From Cydia pomonella (taxonomy: Eukaryota > Arthropoda > Insecta > Lepidoptera > Tortricidae), in assembly GCF_033807575.1 (NCBI RefSeq), contig NC_084707.1:19950550-20014549 (forward strand): DNA of 64,000 nt. The letters run 5' to 3'. Below, one piece after another: positions 1 to 12,100 of the stretch. The translations under genes and the position numbers were made by a program. The notes beneath the pieces are model-generated. The model saw only the letters and a list, made by a program, of their open reading frames with translations. It was not told where the DNA came from and made no database searches. Within the stretch, counting starts at the first letter, position 1. Each line of letters begins with the position of its first letter.

Positions 1-162
1 GCCGGGGCGGGCGAGACGGCCGCGGCCGAGGCCGCCGCGCGCGCCGCCGCCGCCGAGCGCGACGCGCGCACCAGGGACCTGCACAGCGTGCGCCAGGCCC
101 TGCACACCGCCTCGGAGAAGCTGGCCGCTGCGAGCGCTGAACGAGACATGTACTACACGAGG
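1..162 (+). CDS. Rok: ROCK exon (5' truncated by window edge), coiled coil
   Basis: Open in frame 1 from the first base. It encodes Ala/Arg/Glu-rich coiled coil ending ERDMYYTR at a GTGAGT donor (163). No acceptor is visible, so the exon continues to the left. Confidence 0.85.
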
Positions 163-3100
163 GTGAGTCGCTACCTATAACCTTCTAATGGCTAATATAA
201 CTAGCGGTAGCACTAGCAACCGCGCAGCCGCCGCCAAGCGTATGGAATTTTTGCAGTTATAGAATTACGCGTGATTATTCGCTCTTAACTGCCTCGGTTG
301 CTAAGTATGAGACCGGAACATCAACCGTCTAAGTCTTCTCACTCAATGTTTCTATGCCCCTTCGACCGAGTAGTAGAGAGTTATGACACTTTTGTAACTT
401 AAATTTGAACCACTTCCCAGTGTATGACTGGTTTCAAATTTGGTTTACTTCCGTAACTATGATTATGGCAATCATGATATTGAGCTGTTCAGATGATATA
501 GATAGGTATCCGACTAAGTAGTCGGAAGGTAGTGGGAAAAATGGACCACCTAGGCGGCAAAACGCTGCCATTGCGGCAAATCAAGTTTATTGAGATAATT
601 TAAAAGGTCTTGTAAAGCAATTGATAAACAGACAAATGGCAGGATGTACAGTCAGCAATCAAGTATCTACTAAAAATATCTTATACGACAGTAACTTGTA
701 GCTACAAATGTCATACGTCGGGATGTATTTTATTTAAAATATATACGCGATATAATCCGTTTACAGAGTTTATTTCATGAGTAACCATCCCGGTAACCGA
801 AGACAATATTACGTTGATAATTAGTAAATTATTAAGCTGAGATACCGTAGAGTAGAGAAAGGAATATAATTAAATTAAAGTAATATGAGGAATATAACCC
901 CCATATTCCTTTTTTGTTTGTATTCAGTGTAAACAAGTACACTGTTATGGGTAGTGTACAAGTGTTATAGGTTGATTTTCATTAGTAAGTAGTTATAGTA
1001 GTTCAAGGTTATTGACCTAGTCTGACAGTTTGAACTATTTCCCTTCCTTTATCACTTGTGTAGGGAGTAGGATAACACCGTAACTAACAGAAATTTCCCT
1101 GAATAGATTTCCATTACTATACGACTCCATCAAAACTAGTCGCAATAAAAAAAATCAAAACCTTGGTTGAGACATATTTATTGAGCAACCTTTCCTCACC
1201 CGACTGCATTATAACATAACCATAAGATATGGTTATGATTTTAGCATTAGGTATGTTCGTCTGCCTATTACGTGTGTTCCTTCGTAGTGTCAAAACTACT
1301 GAGCCTATTTTAAGAAAATAATGAGGAGTCAATTGATTTGTTTTTATAGCCCTGTTGGCGGTTGACATAAGCAATATTTTTGACCGATATTGATATACAA
1401 TGGTACGAATTACATACAAAAAATACTATAGGTAGTTTGAGTTTGGTTTGAGTTTTTTGTTCGTAATTTTCTTTATATCTTACAAATATTTTTTTCTTGT
1501 AACAGTTTGGTACGTAATATAAAAAAAAACTATACAACGTCTACATTAACTGAACAGATTGAAATTGATAAAAAATATATGAGTAATGTTAATTTTCTAT
1601 TGAAATTCCGAGATTTTCACGAAAGAAACATATTGCTTCCTTTGCCTATAGGTTTTATGATTACATATAGTTATAGAGATTATTTCTTAAATATTTAAAT
1701 AAAATTCTTGGTAAGAGTTCAGCCCCTGGTCTTAAATTATGCTAACATGATGGAAATCAGAAGTTTTTAGGACTTGTTTGTTATTAAGAATTTGTTAAGA
1801 ATGTTTCAAAACAAGCGGCTTTGTTCGAGAAGAATAATTACGTTGACTAAATTTAATTTTAATTTTATAATTCACCAGAATGCACGTCTGAATATTACTG
1901 TATTAATATATTCCTTATTATTTAGCCTTAGACATGAATGCCTTTTCATTAATAACTTAACTGTGAATACATCAATGAACTTAACTATGCTTTTAGTATC
2001 TTGATGCGAACTAATCATAATCTCATCACTCCGAAATAGACCGTCCTCTCACGGACTCACGGAGTGACTCATTGTCGACAACAAACACACATAAGTATAC
2101 GCCTTTTACCTTAAACGCTATACCTGCGTGTGCAGTGTCTCGAAATAAATAAACATACGATTACGTAGGCCGGCGGTTTTTCTCCCGTTAATGTCTTAGT
2201 CATGATAATGATGAGATTTGCACTGCTAATAGAATTGTTACAAGCGTCCTCACTGCGGAACGGCGTTGTGAGGGCTGTGTTGAATGTTTTATACATATAT
2301 TTAATAAAACTATGTCGTTCTCAGCCAAAAAGTAGTCGGTTGTAAATAAAACGCTAGTAGTAAGAAAAACTCGTCCTTATTGTCAATTGACAAAGCGGTA
2401 ATTTTCGTCTGAAAATGTAACATTCTATTAAGACGTGACGCTACAAACTGAATGCCTTAGGTCAGACAATCTAGTTCACCGCAATTATCGAAAAAGTCCG
2501 CGCTGCATGCGCTCTCGTTTAGGCGGATTCATGACTTGCCCGAATATGAATACGTAAGTGTTGTGCGGCCTTGATATTTATGACACAAACATTCCGTAGA
2601 CAAACGCTGGTGTACGAATATAACTTGAAATTCTTAAATATGTATTATGACCCCGTTGGCGCCGGTGCCAGATTGTTAATATACATTTCCGGGTTCGATT
2701 CAATGAAAGTATTAAGGATTATAGCTTTCCATTATTTCCAAAATATGTTTTTCACCTTTATTTTACCTCATTTATTGTAAATTGGTTTTATATCGTGAAT
2801 CACGTCATACAATGCCGCGAATAGGTAATATTTACGACTTCCAAACTAAATGGTTTTCTCGTTCGTCACTGTCACTGTGTACGAGTTGATTTAATTGGAC
2901 CAATCAAACGTAGGGCTCGCTGAAAATTCCACAAACGAACCGACATACTAATTCTAGCATGCCTATTGCACGGCACGCCACGTGTGGTTAAAAGTGCTAA
3001 ACATTGGATTGAATTATTCAGCTTTACAGTCCGCTCCCCTACATTTAATTGTATTATTCGCTATAGTTATGTTAACTGAAAATACGTATATTTTATTCTC

Positions 3101-6100
3101 TTTGAACTTCCGTCAGGCCGCATTTCGCTCGAAATTGGATATCTAGGTATTAACAGATACATGTGTGTTACCACGTGCTAGTTGTTTGCTTAAACTGCTA
3201 CTGACATAATTATTAGTTCCGTCCTGTCTGCACTAAATACACTGGATGGGTAACATCTTGGGAAATATATGAAAGAAAAAAATGCAGTACTTCAGTTTTA
3301 AATGTTCGCACCCCTGAACTCAGGAGTTGAAAGTTTGGCCTAATATGCTTTTACACGCTTTATAATGTATTGTATACTTTATTATGCAACACGCCCCATG
3401 CCCTTTATTCATACTTATACTAGAAATGCGGCAAGAGCTTGTAATTATCCATATTTTTTCATGAATTTTTGTAAGGTTATTCTTGGAAATTCGAAGGGCG
3501 GGGAGGAGAAATATTTCTAAGCGAATCCCACACGGTCGGAACCGTATAACTGCTCTGGACTGCTTCTGTACAATAAAATTATTGTTACGTGATTATTCTC
3601 AGTGACGTCTTTTTCGTTGATATCAAGATTCCTACACCTACAATCGTGTACACTAATATTGTCGAGACGAACATATAAAGTGTAGTTACTGTGTGTTCAT
3701 AGTATACTACAATTTAATTGTAGATTTAATTGCATTCTTATCACGAACCTCTTGACCTATAAAACTAAACCATATTGCGAGGAACGTAAATTGTCTCCGC
3801 TTTTCTACTCACACTTTATCTCTGGAATGCGACTATAGGTCCTGAAAGTACCGCCCGGAATCTCGCCTCATACGTGAACAAAGACATTGTACGTTATTTA
3901 TTATAATGAAATTGTTAAATGCAAATTAGTATCATTGACGCCGGGACCATAAAATACAAGTGTTATGGCATTGTTCAGTATACAGGAATGCCCATTTCCT
4001 GCTCATCATTAACTAGTTTGACGATTATCGCAGGTTCCTAGATCACTGCGTTTGCATGTGAGATTCTGCGAAGTAAAACACTCGCGTATTGACGTTATCT
4101 GTCGAGTGAAATAATCGTCATGGCTGTTTATAATTTTATATATGTGTATGCATATGGACACTGCAAATTTAGGTCGTAATTCTGCCCTTTTAAGAATGGC
4201 AAAATTATACAATCATAATCCAGGCGCTGCGGGAGTTGACATATTTAACGGTAGACTAGAACAGTTTAAAAGGAACTTGATAAAATATGTTGGCTCACTG
4301 GATATCCCAAAGTAATTAGCCACGCATTCACAGATGCCTTAAAAATACTTAATAAAATATTTGTATATAAGTAGTGAAATATTGTCAAGTGCTAGCATTA
4401 GTTTCATTCATTTATCCGTAAGATTACTGCATGTTCACTATTGTTCACAGGTACAACACTTATATAAGTTGTGGATACCTATAATTACATAAGCATCAGT
4501 GATTGTTATATAGATTTAAGAGCATGTAAGATGTATTATCTGTTGGTAATCCTAAATAAAAAAATATAATAAAATACATTACCCTCAAATACTCGAGCTA
4601 TATAACTCTAAAACACTTGCCGCTGTGTAAAAGAATACTACACGGTGTTTAGTTTTGGATTTTTCGACGGAGAAGAACAACAAAATAATTTATGTAATAA
4701 CGAATAAAACTTTAATAAGAAAAATACGTAACAAGAAAAAAAAACCTTGACAAGTTTTGAGGACAAATTAATTATAGGTAGGTACTAGGAATTCGATTAA
4801 ACTATTGTTCTAGAAGGGAGTGGTATGAGGCAAATTCGTGCCTTAAATAAAGTTCATTCCAAAAACAGTAGCACTGGAATAAGCGCTGGGTTGTTAGGGC
4901 ACACGTCAAAGAACCTTTATCAATTATGCCATACATCGCAGTTATATGCCTCGGCATAAAGTGCACTGGGACATATGTGGACGTTATGACGGGTGATTGT
5001 GTGCGCTGCACTCGCAAATCACCTGCTCACTAGATAGAACATTTAAGATCTATTTAAGGAGTGTATGAAGTTATGTCAGAAGATGGATAAACGTGATTCT
5101 CCTGTCTTGTAATATTTTTACATTTGTACTGTTTGTCCTCTTCTTAGACTGTATCATGTACAGTCACAGACTAGGGTTTACTTAATATTGGACATGTCAT
5201 ACTGTTAGTATTGACAACCTTGATTAGCTTGAACCCTAAAATGCGCCACAATTAAAGTCCGTGACTGTACCTAGTGTGTATAAATACTGTCTGTCATAAA
5301 TTTCAGTGTTCGTTATAATGCTGTGTAAAAATATGTTTGATTCAATAAAATAAAGACACCACAGATAGACGCCGGGATTCTAACATACTAGTATGTTAAT
5401 TTGGCCAGAAATATACTTAACCGTCTCAAATTAGTACAACTAGCTGGTAATAATCGAATCCCATGGACGCATCGCCACTGATATAATTACCATGCTAATT
5501 TAGTATCTTAGCGTAAACGAATATTTGGTGGCGTTCACGTTAAACCCTTCAATTGCCGATTACTGTTTACGTGTGTAAATGAAAATGTTAACAAATAATA
5601 TTTAATTATTAACTCGGCTTTTTCAGTATATAATGTTACAATGGTGAAGATGCTACAAAGTGGTGTAGCTCGTAGAGTAGTATTTTACAACTACATAGTA
5701 CATATATTGTTGAAATGAAATGAAAAATCTTTATTTCCAGGCAACTATTGGCCCATTGATAGATACCTTAAAACTAGCACACAATTTATGAGATATATCT
5801 TTCAAACTAAAAACTATTATTTACTTTAACTAGCTGTCATCTCCATACAATTCATAACCTCCTCCATCAGGCGGGCCGTATGCTTGTCTGCCACCGACGT
5901 AGTATAAAAAAAAACCTTAAAACGAAAAAATGTATTGAGACGACGGCTGTCATCGTACCCAAGCAAAAAATACAATAAAACTAGCGACGGAGAATCCTCG
6001 TGTTATCCTTTATAATGCATAGTCTACTATAGGTAGTCTGCAGCTGCACTCGTACCTTACTAGACGACACAATTAGATTAGATGTGGTCCGATTTTAGCC

Positions 6101-9100
6101 GCAGAGTAATTATGCTTATAACTCCTAATAGGGAGCCGGTGTCAGGGCGAACTTGTGAGGATCCGTCTTATTTTAAAGCTTTTTAATGCGACATTCTTGC
6201 GAACGTACGGACAATTTACATTTCATTAAGATAATTATCTCTTATGGAGACAGGAATAGTAAATGAGCTTGAAATAAAGACTGTCATCAATGGTGCACGC
6301 ATGACGTCATTTGGAAAAACCGTTTTGTATGATTTGTGATATAATTTAGTCCATATTTTCTGATTTTAACGAATAATAGCATAAATAATGTCATATTTTT
6401 TAGGATACTACTTAAATTGTTCCTTTATCCATTGTAGATGTTAATTCTAATCTTTTTTATTATTTTATTTTTATTTTTTTCATACATATATTTTTTGCCT
6501 ATAAAAGTGTCCCCCTGCTGAGCAAAGTCCTTCTCTCTTTCCCGCCATTTGGTCCAATGCACACTCCCGCCACTCTTCACAAAATGTATCAAGGTCATCC
6601 CGCCATCACTGTTTTGCTCTTCATCTGCCCCCCGATCCATCCTGAATCAGAATTCTAATCATAATCAATTAATTTGGTTGCTCTATGTGTTTGTAATAGG
6701 AATTTCATTCATTAATCAGTCAATTTAATCGGATTTTTAAATTCATTGAAGAGAAACCAATACCTAATTTTGTATTGGAATACGAGAGCAATGTAGAGCT
6801 TGCCATTTGATACTAATCTAATTGCTTAAAGTATATTTGTTGCACTATGTTTGTTAACCACATATGTATTTTTTTATACTACGTCGGTGGCAAAAAAGCA
6901 TACGGCCCGCCTGATGGTAAGCAGTCTCCGTAGCCTATGGACGCCTGCAACTCCAGAGGAGTTACATGCGCGTTGCCGACCCTAACACTCCGCACTCTCG
7001 TACTATTTAATTGATTTACTAATCTGCCAAATACTGAACTTATTTGCCAAAAGTATAAAGATAGCAATCTGCCAAATATGAGTTTCTAAGGTACACTAAT
7101 ACTCCTATAAACGTACCTATGATCTATGATGATAACCCGTAAGAACCTTACAAGTGACATGAATGTATTACATGCAATTATGATATGATATCAATAAACA
7201 AATAATAAATAAGGACCCGATTAAATTATATGCTGGAATTGGGTTATTTAGATTGGTAGTAAATAGTTTGAAGAATAGCATAGGAAACAAAAAAAACAGT
7301 ACAACAAAAATATGTGCTTAAAATACTTTGGTATCAATTATATCACATCCCTCAGAGGACTAATATATATAATTTTAACACTATATACCGTAATGTAGGT
7401 CAGGAATAACATAAATTTGGTCCCTTTTTGCTTTTTTTGAACCAGGGATATTAACGGACTGTAAAGGATAAATAAATACCAAAGTAGACGAGCCGTAGTA
7501 GACGGAAGCTGCTCTGATAGCATGGACATTAACGCTGGCGTTCCGCAAGGTTCTGAGCTATCCCCAACGCTGTTTCTGCTGCACATCAATGACATGTTGT
7601 CTATCGGCGATATTCATTGCTATGCGGACGATAGCACTGGGGATGCCTTTTACACAGGCCGCGCTAACATCCCTCGTTCTGAGGTGCTGGAGAGCCGTGA
7701 AAACCTTGTTTCGGATATTGAGAGCACTCTATCCAGAGTTTCGGTGTGGGGTCGGGATAATTTAGTCCGGTTCAACCCAACAAAGACACAAGTTTGCGCG
7801 TTTACCGCTAAGAAAACCCCATTTACTGTGGTCCCACAGTTCCAAGGCACAGCCCTTACCATGTCAGGGAGTATTGGGATACTCGGTGTCGACATCTCCA
7901 GTGACGTCCAATTCCGTAGTCATCTGGCAGGGAAGGCTGCGCTGGCGTCTAAAAAACTCGGTGTGCTCAATAAAGCAAAGCGATACTTTACTCCAGGGCA
8001 AAGACTGCTACTTTATAAATCACAAGTCAGACCCCATATGGAGTATTGCTGTCACCTTTGGGCCAGCAATACTCCACCTCCTTCTTCTTTTTCACCTGGA
8101 TGCCAGCTTGGGCCCTTCGACTCAGTTCAAAGACGTGCTGTACGAATCGTCGACGATCCCAAACTCACAAGCGGTATTGAACCTTTAAGTCTAAGGAGAG
8201 ACTTTGCCTCCTTATGTGTGTTCTACCTCTTGTACAATGGGCTGTGCTCTGAAGAATTGTTTGACATGATGCCCACGGCTACTTTCTATCACCGCACCGC
8301 CCGCCGTCGTCAGGGTGTTCATCCTCACACCCAAGAACCTAAACGCACGCACACGAACCCGCGCACGCTCCGGTTGTGGAATGAGCTACCTGCCGAGCTT
8401 TTCCCGAGGGTCTACAGTATGAGGTTCTTCAAAAAAGGAGTGTACAGATTTTTAAAGGGTCGGCAACGCGCATGTAACACCTCTGGAGTTGCAGGCGTCC
8501 ATAGGCTACGGTGATTGCTTACCATCAGGCGGGCCGTATGCTTGCTTGCCACCGTCGTGGTATAAAAAAAAAGTTGTGATGACCTTGAGGCTAATGATTG
8601 ATTTCCTTCTGTACAGAGCGAGGAGCTGCGGTCGCAGCTGGAGAACGAGCAACACTTCAGCCACGTGTATCGCGCGCAGGTCAGCGAGGTGCGCGCGCAG
8701 CTCGACGAGAGCACGCGCGCCGCGCGGGACCTCGAGCAGGAGCGCTCCAGCCTTATGCACCAGTTGCAGCTGGCCATAGCGCGCGCCGACTCCGAGGCCA
8801 TCGCCAGGTAACCTAGCTGACTAGCAACACCTGACGTGTGCCGCGCGGGACCTCGAGCAGGAGCGCTCCAGCCTTATGCACCAGTTGCAGCTGGCCATAG
8901 CGCGCGCCGACTCCGAGGCCATCGCCAGGTAACCTAGCTGACTAGCAACACCTGACGTGTGCCGCGCGGGACCTCGAGCAGGAGCGCTCCAGCCTCATGC
9001 ACTAGCTGCAGCTGGCCATAGCGCGCGCCGACTCCGAGGCCATCGCCAGGTAACCTAGCTGACTAGCAACACCTGACGTGTGCCGCGCGGGACCTTGAGC

Positions 9101-12100
9101 AGGAGCGCTCCAGCCTCATGCACCAGCTGCAGCTGGCCATAGCGCGCGCCGACTCCGAGGCCATCGCCAGGTAACCTAGCTGACTAGCAACACCTGACGT
9201 GTGCCGCGCGGGACCTCGAGCAGGAGCGCTCCAGCCTCATGCACCAGCTGCAGCTGGCCATAGCGCGCGCCGACTTCGAGGCCATCGCCAGGTAACCTAG
9301 CTGACTAGCAACACCTGACGTGTGCCGCGCGGGACCTCGAGCAGGAGCGCTCCAGCCTCATGCACCAGCTGCAGCTGGCCATAGCGCGCGCCGACTCCGA
9401 GGCCATCGCCAGGTAACCTAGCTGACTAGCAACACCTGACGTGTGCCGCGCGGGACCTCGAGCAGGAGCGCTCCAGCCTCATGCACCAGCTGCAGCTGGC
9501 CATAGCGCGCGCCGACTCAGAGGCCATCGCCAGGTAACCTAGCTGACTAGCAACACCTGACGTGTGCCGCGCGGGACCTTGAGCAGGAGCGCTCCAGCCT
9601 CATGCACCAGCTGCAGCTTGCCATAGCGCGCGCCGACTCCGAGGCCATCGCCAGCTGGCGGGTTGATGTTTACCGCACAAGTCGGCGAAGTGCCCGGCTC
9701 GCTGAGAGACACCTGTACTCCGGGCCTTCACCAGGACTTACTTAGTTTCTCTGAAGTCTATGCAGCTCGGTATTAATAGCCAAATAGCCACCACACTGAT
9801 AACATTGATCACCAATCTGAAAGTTATAGTAGGTTGTCTGTACAAGTATTTTTTGTGCCACATAAAACGAACACAGATTATTATGCACCGAAAATTAGAA
9901 AAGAATTCTCGAAACAACGCTTACTTTGAACGTCTTTTTCCACAGATCGATAGCAGAGGAGACAGTCGGCGAGCTCGAAAAGGAAAAGACCATGAAAGAG
10001 CTGGAGATGCGCGACGCTCTAGCATCGCACCGCAGCGAGTTGGCCGCCCGAGACTCCCTCGTGCAAGGACTGCGCGACCGCGAGCATGAGAACCGCGCCA
10101 CCATCGATCTGCAACGGAAGGTAGGACATGACTCTTTATTTAAGCAGCATCCGTACGTGAGGAATAACGTCTCTCGTGTAAACTACTGTGGGATGGAATT
10201 TGCAACCGCATTTGAGGCAGCTAAACTAGGAGGTGACGTAGACTGCAATCTCAGTAGAATTGTCGTTGTTGGCTAGATCTTGGAACCAGGCGTTGTCGTG
10301 TCCTAAACCTCCAAATCTAAGCCATAAACTTTCCATGATTGCCAGATTAATTTGTATAATGGTTAAGTGTCAGACTTACTAAATATTGATATTGTGTCCC
10401 CAGGAGGTAGACGAGTTGCGGCGCAGCGGCACGGCGCTGGCAGAGCGCGTGGCGAGCTTGCAGCGGGTACAAGAGGAGGTGGAGCGGCTCAACAAGAAGC
10501 TCAACTCGGAGATCATGCTCAAGCAGCAGGCCGTCAACAAGCTGGCCGAGATCATGAACAGGTTAGTCTACTCAAACTGACTGTTGGTGTACCTAATCAC
10601 CTGTGCAATAAAGACGAATAGTCAGTCAAGAATGCAAGTTCCCTGGCCTTGCTCTAAAATTGAGCTAATTAGGAATGATGCTTAGAATGCCATTTTACTA
10701 ACCCGTCAAGCTTCCACGGAAAAAAGCGGCTGGTTGAAGGCACGCGTACTTATACCAGCGTGAGAAGGTTTTACAAAGAGATGTACTTTATGAGTGTTTC
10801 TGTCGGTAAAACCCATGAATAAAGCTCGACTTATCGGAGATCGTATTCATATACAGGAAGCTGTTTATTTCCCTCTAATGCTATACAAATTTATATGTTT
10901 TTAATTCTGCCTGACAGGAAAGATATGAACCCGGCCGTGACAAAGAACAAGAGCAAGATGTCAGTGCGCAAGGACAAAGACTACCGCAAGCTGCAACAAG
11001 AGCTCACCCGCGAGAAGGACAAGTTCGACCAGCAGGTCGCCAAGATGCAGCGCGACCTGCAGGACACGCAGCAGCAACTGCTAGAGGAGCAGCAGACCCG
11101 GCTGAAGCTCGCTATGGAGGTAACATACATATATACAAAGCGATAAGTCACCCGCGAAAAGGGCAAGTTAGACCAGCAGGTTGCCCAGATGCAGCGCGAC
11201 CTGCAGGACACGCAGCAGCAGCTATTAGAGGAGCTGCAGACCCAAATCTTAAAAATGTCCCTGTCATCTATAACTTTTTCGTGTACCTAAATCACCTTTT
11301 AAGTAACATCGTATTTTTGTATTGAAATCGAATAGCATAGTAACCAAGCTTATCTCAAACTCTGTTCACAGGTTGACAGCAAAGATGTAGAAATCGAGCA
11401 GCTAAAGGAGAAACTCGCCGCGCTAACTAGCGAAACCGCATCCCAGTCCTCCGCCGACGCAGAGGACGGCGAGACCGAACAGACCCTCGAGGGCTGGCTG
11501 TCCGTGCCCATCAAACAGAACATTAGGCGCCACGGTTGGCGCAAGCAATATGTGGTGGTGTCATCGAAGAAGATCATCTTCTATAACTCCGAGAGTGATA
11601 AGCAGAATACTACGGATCCTGTTATGATCTTGGATTTGAGGTTAGTGAATTTGTTATTATAGTTAGATATGCGATAACCATACAGCGAAATAATTGATCA
11701 GACCCTCGAGGGCAGGCTCTCGGTGCCTATCAAACAGAACATAAGGCGCCAGGGATGGCGCAAGCAATACGTGGTGGTGTTATAGAAAAATATCTTCTAT
11801 AACTCTGAGAGTGATAAGCAGAATACTACGGATCTTATTATTATCTTAGATTTGAGTTGGTGAAAACAAACTTTAATAGATTGTATTTAGATGTCCATGC
11901 ATCAGCATGTGTTGCATGTGATGCAACACATGCTGAGATTCGCTCCTTTTTAGCATCATAATTTTAAAAGTTTTTTTATATCTACATGTAAACATAAATT
12001 TGTGCCTAATTAAGTTTCATTTTAAGAGCCCTTAATCCTTGGAGTCGTTGGCGCTCGGTACGCGAGCGCCGGCAACGCGACGCGCGTTTCAATGCAGTCT

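Larger units (their letters stand above)
163..8616 (+). other. ROCK intron, 8.45 kb
   Basis: AT-rich and without supportable genes; short ORFs here lack homology or splice context. It holds a TA-flanked MITE (5161-5267), LINE 3' ends at 5860-5916 (+) and 6876-6990 (-), and a 5'-truncated LINE (about 7500-8570) that ends only 47 bp before the next exon. I see nothing distinct in 163-5100. Confidence 0.7.

Noticed and set aside
8719..9655. Regular direct repeats resembling a CRISPR array
   Set aside because: The 121-bp units are contiguous with no unique spacers and are clearly derived from the ROCK exon.
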